From Candidatus Giovannonibacteria bacterium RIFCSPLOWO2_12_FULL_43_11c (lineage in GTDB: Bacteria; Patescibacteriota; Minisyncoccia; JACPKW01; UBA11713): 37,185 nt of DNA. The stretch covers positions 1-37,185 of the forward strand of contig MFIO01000034.1 of NCBI GenBank assembly GCA_001780775.1, read 5' to 3'. Positions within the stretch are counted from its first letter, which is position 1. Every line of letters starts with the position of its first letter. The notes below the pieces were generated by a model. That model was given only the letters and a program-made list of their open reading frames with translations, ran no database searches and was not told the origin of the DNA. This document shows positions 1-8,615 of the stretch, piece after piece. The translations under genes and the position numbers were made by a program.

Positions 1-501
1 AAATACGAGAAGGCATTGGTAAGCGATCTTAAAATTAGAATCGACGAGACGTCAAAATATGTACGGCCGCAAGAAGGAACAATGGATTTCGCGTTTATGT
101 TTATTCCATCAGAAGCAATTTATTATGATTTATTAATTAACAAAGTCGGCGCTGTTATTGAAGATAAAAATTTAATTTCGTACGCTGGACAGAAAAAGGT
201 CATCGTTGTTTCTCCTACATCATTTCTCGCGTATCTGCAGACTGTGCTGCAGGGTCTGCGAAATCAAAAAATATCAGAACAAGCCCAAGATATCATAAAG
301 CACGTTGGATCCTTGGGCAGACATCTTCTAACCTACCAGGATAACTTTCAGAAGGTTGGAAAGAGTTTAAGCGCCACAGTTAGCGCCTATGACAAGTCGT
401 ATCAAGAGTTCTCGAAAATTGACAAAGATATCATCAAGATTGCAGGAGAGGGTATAGAATCGGAGCCGGTCATACTTGCTAAGCCTAGAGAAATCGAGTA
501 A
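1..501 (+). CDS. rmuC: RmuC family protein, C-terminal part (cut by window start)
   Basis: The reading frame is open from the first base and ends at 501, so 166 C-terminal residues are visible. RmuC proteins have an N-terminal anchor and coiled coil followed by a nuclease-like domain, and are linked to limiting recombination at inverted repeats. The visible part carries the family's conserved core: DETSKYVRP near the left edge, then DFAFMFIPSEAIYYDLL, then VVSPTSFLAYLQTV. The coiled coil and the start of the nuclease-like domain lie outside the window. The TTG at 16 is internal, not a start. The gene ends 9 nt before rplU on the same strand. Family assignment is by recognised motifs. Confidence 0.88.
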   Translation, partial: KYEKALVSDLKIRIDETSKYVRPQEGTMDFAFMFIPSEAIYYDLLINKVGAVIEDKNLISYAGQKKVIVVSPTSFLAYLQTVLQGLRNQKISEQAQDIIKHVGSLGRHLLTYQDNFQKVGKSLSATVSAYDKSYQEFSKIDKDIIKIAGEGIESEPVILAKPREIE

Positions 502-510
502 AATAATTTC

Positions 511-825
511 ATGTCAAAATTCGCGGTAATAAAAACGGGCGGGAAGCAATATTTGGTCAAAGAGGGGGAGAAGTTACGGATTGAGAAATTGCCCGCCAAT
601 GACGGCGGTTTAATTGCGTTTAATGAGGTTCTGGCGATTGGGGATGAAAACGGCATCGAGGCGGGCTCGCCGATTTTGAGCAATTCCAAAGTTGAGGCGG
701 AAAGAGTTGGCGAAGGGCGGTTTAAAAAAGTAATCGTCGCCCGCTATCATTCGAAAACAAGATACCGCAAAAACAAAGGCCACAGACAACACTTCACTGA
801 GATAAGGATAAAAGAAATTAAATAA
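511..825 (+). CDS. rplU: Large subunit ribosomal protein L21
   Basis: L21 binds 23S rRNA in the 50S subunit. The 104-residue product has normal family length. It begins with the typical FAVIKTGGKQYLVKEGEKL segment and ends with the basic YHSKTRYRKNKGHRQ region that forms the L21 signature. No SD precedes the ATG. The stop codon directly abuts the stop codon of recR on the opposite strand, with no base between. L21 usually sits next to rpmA (L27) and obg; here those genes are about 7 and 13 kb away on the other strand. Confidence 0.97.
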   Translation: MSKFAVIKTGGKQYLVKEGEKLRIEKLPANDGGLIAFNEVLAIGDENGIEAGSPILSNSKVEAERVGEGRFKKVIVARYHSKTRYRKNKGHRQHFTEIRIKEIK

Positions 826-1434
826 TTATTTCCTGTTCTCGAACGCGTGCCGGAGCGTATCGCGATCGGAGTATTCGAGTTCGGTTCCAGTTGAGAGGCC
901 GCGGCCGAGGTTTGTAATCTTGAGTTCGCGGTTTTTTATTGTCTCGGAAAGCATTTCCTCAATGAAGTGACGAGTCATGTCGCCCTCGGTTGTCGCCGAG
1001 AAGGCTAAAACAATTTCTTTGATTGAATTTGATTCGCCAATCCTCAATTTTAATTCCCTAAGATTTAATTTCCCTTTCTTCTCCGGCTTTAAAGGAGATA
1101 GAAGTCCGCCCAAAACAAAATAGCCGCCGTCGTATATATTGTTTTTTTCTAGGTTCTCTATATCAGCATCCTTCTCAACAATTAAAAGTTTTGAATCGTC
1201 TCGAGATGGGTTTTCGCAGACCACGCAATATTTCGCCTTGCCTGAAAATATCCGATAGCACCTTCCGCAACGCGATATCTCCTCGCTTATTTTTAAAATA
1301 GAACTTGCCAAATCTTTTAAATATTTGGGGTTCTCGTCCGCGAGCGCGTAGACAAATCGCCTTGCTTGCCTGGGACCAATTCCTGGGAAGCGCTGAAAAA
1401 GTTCGGTCAATTTCGAAATTATCGGATCACTCAT
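826..1434 (-). CDS. recR: Recombination mediator protein RecR
   Basis: RecR works with RecO (and RecF) to load RecA at single-strand gaps. In the 202-residue product I see a helix-hairpin-helix (FPGIGPRQARRF, about residues 16-27), a four-cysteine zinc finger (C56, C59, C70, C73), and a Toprim domain from about residue 80 (LLIVEKDADI, later YFVLGGLLSPL). Length is normal for the family. Its start lies inside the end of dnaB (8-nt overlap), so translation is probably coupled. It is the last gene of a minus-strand run that begins at corA. Confidence 0.97.
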   Translation of the reverse strand: MSDPIISKLTELFQRFPGIGPRQARRFVYALADENPKYLKDLASSILKISEEISRCGRCYRIFSGKAKYCVVCENPSRDDSKLLIVEKDADIENLEKNNIYDGGYFVLGGLLSPLKPEKKGKLNLRELKLRIGESNSIKEIVLAFSATTEGDMTRHFIEEMLSETIKNRELKITNLGRGLSTGTELEYSDRDTLRHAFENRK

Positions 1435-2833
1435 TTACTTCATAGTTATCAAAATCGGACTTGGAATCAAGTGATGAAAAACTCGCCTTATCCGGATTAA
1501 AGTAGAGATCGATTTTGCCCAAGGGGCCATTTCTGTGTTTTGCAACCATTATTTCCGCTTGGTTAGGCCTAGAAGAATTTTCTTTATATCTATCCTCGCG
1601 GTAAATGAACAAAACAACGTCCGCGTCTTGCTCGATTGATCCGGACTCACGAAGGTCTGATAAACGTGGGATTGGCGGATGCCGACTTTCCACGGCACGC
1701 GAAAGCTGGGATACGGCGAGAACCGGAACATTCAATTCCTTCGCGAGCGCTTTAAGCGAGCGGGAAACTTCCGTAATCTGCTGGACCATGCTTTCTGAAG
1801 ACGTTCGTGGCTGCATTAGTTGGAGATAGTCAATGACAAGTAGCCCCAGCTTTCCGTTATCTGCTTGAAGCCTCCTGCCCATAGCGCGCATTTGCAATAC
1901 ATTATTTGAAGCTTCGTCGTCTATATAGAGCGGGGCTTTAGATAGGCGGCCCAGCGCGTCTCGTATCCGCGCGAAATCGTCTCCATCATCCGGAATTCTG
2001 CCAGTCCTCAATTTCCAGAGATCTACATGCGCTTCGGCTGATATAAAACGGTCAACCAGCTGTTGGGTAGACATTTCAAGCGAAAAAATCCCAACTGGTA
2101 TATTTTTATGAACAGCCGCGTAGCGGGCGATATCTAGCGCTAATGATGTCTTTCCGAATGAAGGGCGCGCCGCCAAAATTATCAAATCGGATTTCTGGAA
2201 TCCCGCCAAAATATTATCCAGATCTTTAAAACCGGTTGGAACCCCGCTTAATTCGTTTTTATTCTTATGCAGGGTGTCGTATCGTTCGAATGCTTCTCGG
2301 AGAGGCTGGTCCAATGAAACAAATCTCTGATGCAAGGATCTTTGCGCAAGCGAAAATACTTTTTTCTCCGCTTCGTCGAGAAGTGCGTCTGTATCTTCGT
2401 TCTCGTTGTATCCCAATTCGCCAAGTTCGCCAGAAACCTGTATCAAATCGCGTAAAACTTTTTTCTTATGGACAAGTTCGGCATAATGTCGGATATTTGA
2501 CGATGTTGGAACAGCATTTACGAGACTGGTCAGATAGGAAACTCCTCCTATCTGTTCGAGATTTCCTTTTTCCCGTAGCCGGGACGATACGGAAAGGACA
2601 TCAATAGGCTCCCGGCGCTCAAAAAGCTCCATCACGGCCGTAAAAATTGCCTGATGATTCGGGCGATAAAAATCCTCCGCCCTAATTACGTCCATCACTT
2701 TATAAATCGCGCTGCCGTCAATAAACAAAGACCCAAGAGTCGATATCTCTGCGTCTATATTTTGAGGAGGCATCTTCATTGTTTTTGATTGAAATGGCGA
2801 CTCAATAGGTTTTGATGCGGATTTTTCGTCCAT
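1427..2833 (-). CDS. dnaB: Replicative DNA helicase DnaB
   Basis: This is the hexameric replication-fork helicase. The 468-residue product has the N-terminal helical domain (about 22-125, starting PPQNIDAEISTLGSLF), a linker, and the RecA-like ATPase domain. Walker A is ARPSFGKTS at 222-230. Walker B follows as LLVIDYLQLM, and the arginine-finger region near the C-terminus reads DLRESGSIEQDADVV. No intein or insertion is visible. There is no SD; a TAATAA element 7 nt before the ATG could be a -10 box. cysS lies 65 nt upstream on the same strand and recR overlaps its end. Confidence 0.97.
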   Translation of the reverse strand: MDEKSASKPIESPFQSKTMKMPPQNIDAEISTLGSLFIDGSAIYKVMDVIRAEDFYRPNHQAIFTAVMELFERREPIDVLSVSSRLREKGNLEQIGGVSYLTSLVNAVPTSSNIRHYAELVHKKKVLRDLIQVSGELGELGYNENEDTDALLDEAEKKVFSLAQRSLHQRFVSLDQPLREAFERYDTLHKNKNELSGVPTGFKDLDNILAGFQKSDLIILAARPSFGKTSLALDIARYAAVHKNIPVGIFSLEMSTQQLVDRFISAEAHVDLWKLRTGRIPDDGDDFARIRDALGRLSKAPLYIDDEASNNVLQMRAMGRRLQADNGKLGLLVIDYLQLMQPRTSSESMVQQITEVSRSLKALAKELNVPVLAVSQLSRAVESRHPPIPRLSDLRESGSIEQDADVVLFIYREDRYKENSSRPNQAEIMVAKHRNGPLGKIDLYFNPDKASFSSLDSKSDFDNYEVNE

Positions 2834-2898
2834 AGTTTATTTATTAAAGATAAAGCTCGCGCCGAAGCTGGGCAAGTCGAGAGACGAATAACTTGTGC

Positions 2899-4215
2899 TT
2901 AACCTGCCTTCTTAATCCTTGCCCCCATAGGAGTGTCCTCTATTATATATCCTTCCGCGAGGATTTTATTCCTTATAGAGTCTGCCTCCCTCCATTTTTT
3001 TTCGCTTCGCAATACCTCTCGCTCTTTGATAAGTTTTTCTAGCTTGGCGCCCGCTTTTATTTTCTTCAATTTTCCGAGCCCCAGACCTAAAATCTTGTCC
3101 GCAAACAGTATTTCATCTTTGCCCACGGCCTTCCATACGAGCGCCAGGGCTTTAGGGATGTTTAGATCGTCATTTACAGCAGAGAGAAAATCTTCCCAAA
3201 ATTTTCTTAAAACTTTCTTGTCAGATTTCGGAGCGGCCAGAGTCTTTTCCGCAAGATTTTTTCTAGCGTTTCTAGCGGCAGAGAGAGACCCCCATGTGAA
3301 CGATAGGGGAGAACGGTAATGGGCGGTTAGTGTCAAGTATCTAAAGTCGAGAGGTTCGAATCCGCAAGCACCAAGGTCACGAAGGGTAAATGTATTTTTG
3401 AGTGATTTTGACATTTTGTGTCCTTCGACTGACATCATCTCCCCCTCGACAAAAAACCTTACGAACTTTTTTCCGTACGCGGCTTCTGATTGTGCAATCT
3501 CATTTTCATGATGGGGAAATATCAAATCAACGCCTCCTGTATGAATATCGATCGGCATTCCAAGATATTTCACTGACATTGCCGAACATTCTACATGCCA
3601 ACCGGGACGCCCTGAACCAAAAGGAGATGGCCACGACGGCTCATCTTCCTTTTTGAATTTCCACAATGCGAAATCCCGCGCGCTGTCTTTTTCATACTCG
3701 TCATTATTAACCCTCGCGCCAGTTTTAAGATTTTGTTTTTTTAAGCGGGATAATTTTCCATAGGATTTAAATTTAGATATATCAAAGTAGACGCCGTCGC
3801 CGGATTTATAAGCATATTCTTTCTCAAGAAGTATTTTAATAATGTCAACCATTTCTTTGATATGTTCCGTTGCGCGAGTATATTTCGTGGCAGGAATAAT
3901 ATTTAAACTTTTTACGTCGCTCAAAAACTCTTTTTCGTAGTATCGGGTAAAATCTTTGATCGGCTGGCCGGCATCCCTTGATCCTTTTATCGTTTTATCA
4001 TCAACGTCCGTAATATTCATTATTTCTTTGACCTTATAGCCGCTTAACTCAAGTACTCGCCGTAACAAATCATTGAAAATGGAAGTTCGGAGGTTGCCAA
4101 TGTGAACGTAGTTGTATACTGTCGGACCGCAAGCGTAAAAACTCACGCTCTTTCCTTTAGACGGTTTAAATATTTCTTTTTTCCGTGAAAGCGCATTGAA
4201 AAGTCGCAATGGCAT
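2899..4215 (-). CDS. cysS: Cysteinyl-tRNA synthetase
   Basis: This class I synthetase charges tRNA-Cys. The 438-residue product has HIGN (38-41) within CGPTVYNYVHIGN, the KMSKS motif at 267-271 (GHKMSKSLKN), and zinc ligands expected at C29, C210 (WHVECSAM) and the HHENE segment around 235-239. The C-terminal region is short, ending in the usual DSIRNKILAEGYIIEDTP segment, which fits a compact member of the family. It starts 9 nt after the stop of the EamA gene, consistent with one transcript from corA to recR. Confidence 0.97.
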   Translation of the reverse strand: MPLRLFNALSRKKEIFKPSKGKSVSFYACGPTVYNYVHIGNLRTSIFNDLLRRVLELSGYKVKEIMNITDVDDKTIKGSRDAGQPIKDFTRYYEKEFLSDVKSLNIIPATKYTRATEHIKEMVDIIKILLEKEYAYKSGDGVYFDISKFKSYGKLSRLKKQNLKTGARVNNDEYEKDSARDFALWKFKKEDEPSWPSPFGSGRPGWHVECSAMSVKYLGMPIDIHTGGVDLIFPHHENEIAQSEAAYGKKFVRFFVEGEMMSVEGHKMSKSLKNTFTLRDLGACGFEPLDFRYLTLTAHYRSPLSFTWGSLSAARNARKNLAEKTLAAPKSDKKVLRKFWEDFLSAVNDDLNIPKALALVWKAVGKDEILFADKILGLGLGKLKKIKAGAKLEKLIKEREVLRSEKKWREADSIRNKILAEGYIIEDTPMGARIKKAG

Positions 4216-4224
4216 TTTTACATT

Positions 4225-5076
4225 CTATGCCCAAGAATAAAATTGAGCAATCGCAATGGATATTAGGACAACAACGAATGCAATTAGCTTTTTTCTGTCA
4301 ATTTTTTCCTTTAAAATGAAAATTGCCACGAAGTAAACAAGAAGGGGCTGGATTGAGAATAGTAACATTGTATAAATTATTCCTGAACGCTGGTATGAAA
4401 AGTAAAACAGTATCCAGGCGACTGAAGTTAAAACATTGGTTAAAGCTAATAACCATAGAGCAGAAGTTGAAATAGTTTTAATCTGTTTTTGAAAAAATGG
4501 CATTATTGCCGCAGTTACCACGCCCATTCGCAACATTTCCAATGAAATCGGGTTCCAGTCTGCAAGAAGGATTTTAGACACGGCGGCCGCCAGTGGCGCC
4601 ATGGTTAGTGACCATATTAAAAATGGAAGCGTGTCTTTTTTTATTAGTAAATGGCCCCTTTTCAGATGAGACCAAACGATTGCAATGGATGCAATAATCG
4701 CTGGGATTAAAATAACATAATTTCTCTCGTCAGAAAATATTATGCCAGAGAAAATAATTACAGGAAGAGCTGTAAGCAACCCGATGACTTCCATTTCGCT
4801 AAGCTTATCGTGCTTAAGGGCTCTGTAGTAAATCACATTACTGGCAATAGTCAGCGCAACAGAGGCAAAAAGCCACCAAAACGTTTTGTATATCAGCTCC
4901 CTACTTATTGGAGAATCGAAGGCAAAGAAAATGAGCAGATTTATAAAAAATATGAGCGGGAAGCTTATTCCAATGTATGCCCGAAAATCTATTTTTCTGA
5001 AAGATAAAATTACTTTATCTAACGAGAAAGAAGCCGCCTGAAGTACGGCGGATAAAATAGGGAAAATTAAATCCAT
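4225..5076 (-). CDS. EamA/DMT-type membrane transporter
   Basis: The 283-residue protein is almost entirely hydrophobic, with about ten predicted membrane segments arranged as two similar halves of five. This is the layout of the drug/metabolite transporter (EamA) superfamily. The second half ends with the typical sequence of a helix with PLLVYFVAIFILKEKI and a final helix. Substrate cannot be read from the sequence; members export amino acids, nucleotides or other small metabolites. Its start overlaps the end of corA by 10 nt, so translation is likely coupled, and cysS follows after 9 nt. Confidence 0.85.
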   Translation of the reverse strand: MDLIFPILSAVLQAASFSLDKVILSFRKIDFRAYIGISFPLIFFINLLIFFAFDSPISRELIYKTFWWLFASVALTIASNVIYYRALKHDKLSEMEVIGLLTALPVIIFSGIIFSDERNYVILIPAIIASIAIVWSHLKRGHLLIKKDTLPFLIWSLTMAPLAAAVSKILLADWNPISLEMLRMGVVTAAIMPFFQKQIKTISTSALWLLALTNVLTSVAWILFYFSYQRSGIIYTMLLFSIQPLLVYFVAIFILKEKIDRKKLIAFVVVLISIAIAQFYSWA

Positions 5077-5981
5077 TTTCTGGACTTAAAAAATAGCAAC
5101 ATTCCAAATACCACGAGAATCATTATGCCAATGATTATCCAAAAGTCGTGCGGCTGGCCAACGATAGGACGCGATACGGTGTTAATCGCGAAAATCGACG
5201 CGATCAAAGAGAGGGGAAATGTGAGGAGGGCAAGCATTGTGAATATTTTTACCGTTTCAGTTGAACGGCTGGACTGAAGAGCATTATAAGTGTCGTAGAG
5301 AACTTCGAGAGAATCTTTGTCATTTTCCGTCAGTAAAATAATCCGCCTATAACTTTGAGAAAGTTCTCGCATTCCTTTTATGAAATCGGGACCCAAAGTC
5401 GCGCGCGCGATGGGAGTAAATTCTTCCATTACCATTCCGTGCGGACGAATTGAACGGGAGAAATCAAGAATATCGCGCCGCAGAAGAGAAATTTCCTCAA
5501 TTAATTCCTTTCGTTCGATCGAAAAAATCCGATCTTCTATCCGGTCTATCTTTTTTTGGATGTGATCCAGCTCGTTTAGCAAGTGATCATAGATCTTCCC
5601 CCAGATATAATAGAGTATCCCGTGCGAGTCCTTTTCGAATATTTCCGCTCGAAGCCTCTTATCAAATTGAATTTTCTCAAAAATCTTTTGGATCGGTTCA
5701 ATGGGCTCGTAATGGACAGTCAGGAGCAATTTTTCACCGATCACAATATCAAGTTCACGCGAATGATGATGTTCTTTGCTGTGATCATAAATTGGCAATG
5801 GAAAAATTAGATATAGATAATTGCCATAGTTCTCGGCTTTAGGATGGAAACTCGGCCTTGAAATTTCGTCTGATATGGGGCGGGGGAGCGAGAATTCCTT
5901 AGTTAGTTCAGAAAGTTCATTTGGAGACGGATTATATGCGTCAACCCAAAGTATCCCGTTTTCGTCGATCCTTGATAGCAT
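5067..5981 (-). CDS. corA: CorA-family divalent cation channel, altered GMN motif
   Basis: CorA proteins are pentameric Mg2+/Co2+ channels. The 304-residue product has a cytoplasmic alpha/beta domain, a long stalk helix rich in charged residues (about 120-230), and two C-terminal membrane helices (about 242-262 and 277-297) with a basic tail. The loop after the first membrane helix normally carries G-M-N; here the sequence is FAINT, keeping only the Asn. Family membership is clear from layout and the following PIVGQPHDFW loop. Ion preference may differ. It heads the minus-strand run and is divergent from the protease gene at 6001, with only 19 nt between starts. Confidence 0.9.
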   Translation of the reverse strand: MLSRIDENGILWVDAYNPSPNELSELTKEFSLPRPISDEISRPSFHPKAENYGNYLYLIFPLPIYDHSKEHHHSRELDIVIGEKLLLTVHYEPIEPIQKIFEKIQFDKRLRAEIFEKDSHGILYYIWGKIYDHLLNELDHIQKKIDRIEDRIFSIERKELIEEISLLRRDILDFSRSIRPHGMVMEEFTPIARATLGPDFIKGMRELSQSYRRIILLTENDKDSLEVLYDTYNALQSSRSTETVKIFTMLALLTFPLSLIASIFAINTVSRPIVGQPHDFWIIIGIMILVVFGMLLFFKSRKWI

Positions 5982-6000
5982 GATTATCTTATTCTAAGAT

Positions 6001-7254
6001 ATGTGGATACCTCTTACTATGGAAATGTCAGGAAGGAAGAAAATATATTTTATTTTATCGGCGCTAATCATAATAGGCGCTTCTTTTGCGCTTGGCGGCG
6101 CATTCGGCTATAACCAAAGATCAGAAATCGAGCGTGTTTTCGGGGTTGCCAACAAATCCACGCCTGCAGGCGAGGAAATCGACTTTTCGCCCTTTTGGAA
6201 TGTATGGAGAGTTGTTGGCGAAAAATACGGCTTGCCGGAAGAAATTAACCAGGAGATGCGGCAAAAGATGGTATGGGGCGCAATCAGCGGGCTTTTGTCT
6301 CCGCTTGACGACCCATACACAGTATTTTTCCCTCCGGCAGAAAAGGAACTATTCGAATCCGAAGTCAGAGGAAATTTTGAGGGAGTTGGCATGGAGATCG
6401 CAATAAAAGATGGGATCTTAACAGTCGTATCCCCACTGAAAGGAACTCCGGCCTCAAATGCTGGAATCAGAGCTGGGGACAAAATACTCAAAATTGACGG
6501 CAAGGAAACGGACAAGATGAACGTTGAAGAGGCCGTCGGCTATATCAGGGGACCGAAAGGGTCCTCCGTTAAGCTCACTGTGTTTTCGCCCGGGGCGGAT
6601 AAATCACGCGAACTTAGCGTTATCAGGGACACTATTCAAGTTCCAGCCATTGAGACAAGCCGTGCGGGAGATGTTTTCATAATTAAATTAAATATTTTTT
6701 CGGAACGCGCCCCATTTGAATTCCAAAAGGCGTTGCGGGAATTCACTCTATCTAAAACCGATAAATTAATCATTGATTTGCGCGGGAATCCAGGAGGATA
6801 TCTCGATGGCGCAGTGGATATTGCTTCTTGGTTTCTTGAAATTGGGAAACCAGTTCTTCGTGAAAAATACAAGGACGGCAAAGAGGATATTTTACGCTCG
6901 CGCGGCTATAACGCTTTTCCGAACACGCGAATCGCAGTTTTAATTAATGAGGGCTCTGCTTCAGCATCGGAAATCTTAGCTGGTGCTTTGCGCGACCACG
7001 GGAAAGCAAAACTTGTCGGCAAGAAAACCTTCGGAAAGGGATCCGTACAGGAACCTGTTCTAATTACCGACAGCACATCATCCGTAGTCGGAATGCTCAA
7101 AATTACGATTGCGCGGTGGTTAACTCCTAGCGGCGAAGATATAACTAAGCAGGGGATTCGCCCGGATTATGAAGTTGATAATCCGACTTCCGAGGAAGTT
7201 GATGCAAAAAAGGATCCGCAGCTTTCGAAAGCGCTTGAAATATTAAGAAACTAG
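6001..7254 (+). CDS. S41 C-terminal processing peptidase with PDZ domain
   Basis: CtpA/Prc-type serine protease that trims exported proteins. The 417-residue product has one N-terminal membrane anchor (about 14-36), a PDZ domain (about 120-200, with GNFEGVGMEI and GIRAGDKILKIDG), and the S41 catalytic domain. The Ser-Lys dyad is visible: S322 in NEGSASASE and K347 in GKKTFGKGS, spaced 25 residues as in characterised family members. The start is uncertain: ATG codons at 6001, 6019 and 6025 are all possible and 6025 (MSGRKKIYF) gives a neater anchor. No SD. rplI follows after 15 nt. Confidence 0.95.
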   Translation: MWIPLTMEMSGRKKIYFILSALIIIGASFALGGAFGYNQRSEIERVFGVANKSTPAGEEIDFSPFWNVWRVVGEKYGLPEEINQEMRQKMVWGAISGLLSPLDDPYTVFFPPAEKELFESEVRGNFEGVGMEIAIKDGILTVVSPLKGTPASNAGIRAGDKILKIDGKETDKMNVEEAVGYIRGPKGSSVKLTVFSPGADKSRELSVIRDTIQVPAIETSRAGDVFIIKLNIFSERAPFEFQKALREFTLSKTDKLIIDLRGNPGGYLDGAVDIASWFLEIGKPVLREKYKDGKEDILRSRGYNAFPNTRIAVLINEGSASASEILAGALRDHGKAKLVGKKTFGKGSVQEPVLITDSTSSVVGMLKITIARWLTPSGEDITKQGIRPDYEVDNPTSEEVDAKKDPQLSKALEILRN

Positions 7255-7269
7255 TTCTAATAGATACTC

Positions 7270-7719
7270 ATGAAAGCAATATTAGAAAAAGATATCTCCG
7301 GTCTAGGGAAACGCGGAGACATAAAAGAGGTCAAAGAAGGATATTTTCGTAATTTCTTAATGCCAAATAAACTCGCTACCGTAGCAACAAAAGACGGGAT
7401 CAAAGAGCTCGAAAGAAAAGATAAGTTGAAAAAAACTTCTAGCAAACTAACTCAAGAAAAAATTTCACTCGAGTTGGATAAGCTTGCGGGACAAATTATT
7501 GCGTTTGATGGAAAAATAAACGAGAAAGGGAATTTGTATAAGGCAATCAGCGCGAAAGATATTGCCAAAAAGTTAGTAGAAAGCGGTTTCGGCGAAATCA
7601 AGGTTGAATGGATCATGATTGAAAAGCCAATCAAAGTGGCAGGGAAGTCAGAGTTAGAGATACGAACCCCGCATGGCAAGAGGGCAACGGTTTTTATTGA
7701 AGTTCGGAAACAACGTTGA
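7270..7719 (+). CDS. rplI: Large subunit ribosomal protein L9
   Basis: L9 has an N-terminal RNA-binding domain, a long linking helix and a C-terminal RNA-binding domain. The 149-residue product shows all three: the signature segment [19 protein letters not shown] with MPNKLA after it, a charged helix (about 45-75), and a C-terminal domain with [13 protein letters not shown]. Length matches the family. L9 is known to be missing from several CPR lineages, so its presence is mildly informative about the lineage. Its last 26 nt overlap the end of rpmA on the opposite strand. Confidence 0.96.
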   Translation: MKAILEKDISGLGKRGDIKEVKEGYFRNFLMPNKLATVATKDGIKELERKDKLKKTSSKLTQEKISLELDKLAGQIIAFDGKINEKGNLYKAISAKDIAKKLVESGFGEIKVEWIMIEKPIKVAGKSELEIRTPHGKRATVFIEVRKQR

Positions 7720-7978
7720 CTACGCTCACTCGCGAGGTCTTACCGTCAAATGAAGTTTTTCGCTTTGTGGAAAATTTAACTAAACCGCTTATCATCGAAT
7801 AAAGCGTCCAGTCTCTTCCGGCTTTTACATTTTCACCGGGATAAAATTTCGTCCCGCGCTGGCGAACAATAATCGAGCCGACTTTCGCGCGTTCGCCAGC
7901 AAATAGTTTTACGCCCAAATACTTGGGTTTCGAATCCCTTAAATTTGAAGTTGATCCAGTTGCTTTTGTATGTGCCAT
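7694..7978 (-). CDS. rpmA: Large subunit ribosomal protein L27
   Basis: L27 reaches toward the peptidyl transferase centre with its N-terminal tail. The 94-residue product begins [12 protein letters not shown], which replaces the usual MAHKKAGGSSRN, and keeps [25 protein letters not shown] and [16 protein letters not shown]. No N-terminal extension needing cleavage is present. The gene is convergent with rplI and shares its final 26 nt with it. A TATATA stretch just upstream of the ATG could drive it and the divergent gene at 8004. It is separated from rplU and obg, its usual partners. Confidence 0.95.
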   Translation of the reverse strand: MAHTKATGSTSNLRDSKPKYLGVKLFAGERAKVGSIIVRQRGTKFYPGENVKAGRDWTLYSMISGLVKFSTKRKTSFDGKTSRVSVVNVVSELQ

Positions 7979-8003
7979 GGCTTATATATACTTTAATAAG
8001 ACT

Positions 8004-8345
8004 ATGCTAAAAGATTATATTTCAAAAGTCAAGGCGAAAGAAAGCGATATTCTCCTGATAATTACGCTAATTACAATTGCGATAATAGGTTTCGCGCTCG
8101 GGAGAATATCAGCAATTAGAGAAAATCATTACAAAATAGATATCTCGTCAGTTGATCTGCCGGATTTACAAAATCTACCGCAATCAGCTTCCGTTTTCGT
8201 TGGATCAAAAGTAGGAACAATATATCATTTATCGACTTGCCCCGGAGCAAAATCGATTAAAGAAGAGAATAAAATATATTTTAATACTAAGCAGGAAGTG
8301 GAAAAAGCGGGGTATAGACCCGCGCTCAACTGCCCAGGGTTATAA
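8004..8345 (+). CDS. Membrane-anchored protein with Ada-like metal-binding module
   Basis: I place the start at the ATG at 8004 because the longer frame back to 7923 would run through the start of rpmA. The 113-residue protein has one N-terminal membrane helix (about 15-34), a short linker, and a C-terminal module reading YHLSTCPGAKSI, NKIYF, EKAGYRPALNC. This pattern resembles the Ada metal-binding domain also attached to some secreted nucleases, but one of the paired C-terminal cysteines is absent (ALNC rather than CxxC). A TTGCTT and TATATA pair with 17-nt spacing lies upstream. Function is unknown; the module would face outside. Confidence 0.7.
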   Translation: MLKDYISKVKAKESDILLIITLITIAIIGFALGRISAIRENHYKIDISSVDLPDLQNLPQSASVFVGSKVGTIYHLSTCPGAKSIKEENKIYFNTKQEVEKAGYRPALNCPGL

Positions 8346-8414
8346 GAAGACCTGCTTGCCTTTGGCGGGTCGCAAAATCTATGATGTGCGACATTCTACA
8401 TACATGTGAAGTCC

Positions 8415-8615
8415 CTATCCCCTAATATCCTTGGCGGCTTTAAGTAATGGCTCCCAAATAGGATGGATAAAATTTATCCACGCGTATTGGCTCCATCTCC
8501 ACGCTATTGAGAAATTTTCTTTAAGTTTTTGGTTTTGGGTTAAGTCCCCTATCGAAATGCCAAGAAGGCTTATTACTACTATCGCGAGAATAATGATTAT
8601 TAAGGTTTTAATCAT
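8415..8615 (-). CDS. Small single-pass membrane protein, unknown function
   Basis: The 66-residue product starts with a strong membrane helix (about 3-22, TLIIIILAIVVISLLGISIG), followed by a soluble tail rich in Trp and aromatic residues. I do not recognise a family by name. It is supported as a gene by its 4-nt ATGA-type overlap with the end of the gene at 8612-9025, which suggests coupled translation of two small membrane proteins. The 69 nt between its stop and the convergent gene ending at 8345 hold only weak imperfect hairpins. Confidence 0.6.
   Translation of the reverse strand: MIKTLIIIILAIVVISLLGISIGDLTQNQKLKENFSIAWRWSQYAWINFIHPIWEPLLKAAKDIRG

Noticed and set aside
2236-2607. Plus-strand frame of 123 codons
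   Set aside because: It lies wholly inside dnaB on the other strand, and the translation has no recognisable features.
8346-8414. Imperfect hairpins between convergent genes
   Set aside because: Stems are short with mismatches and there is no T-run, so I do not call a terminator.
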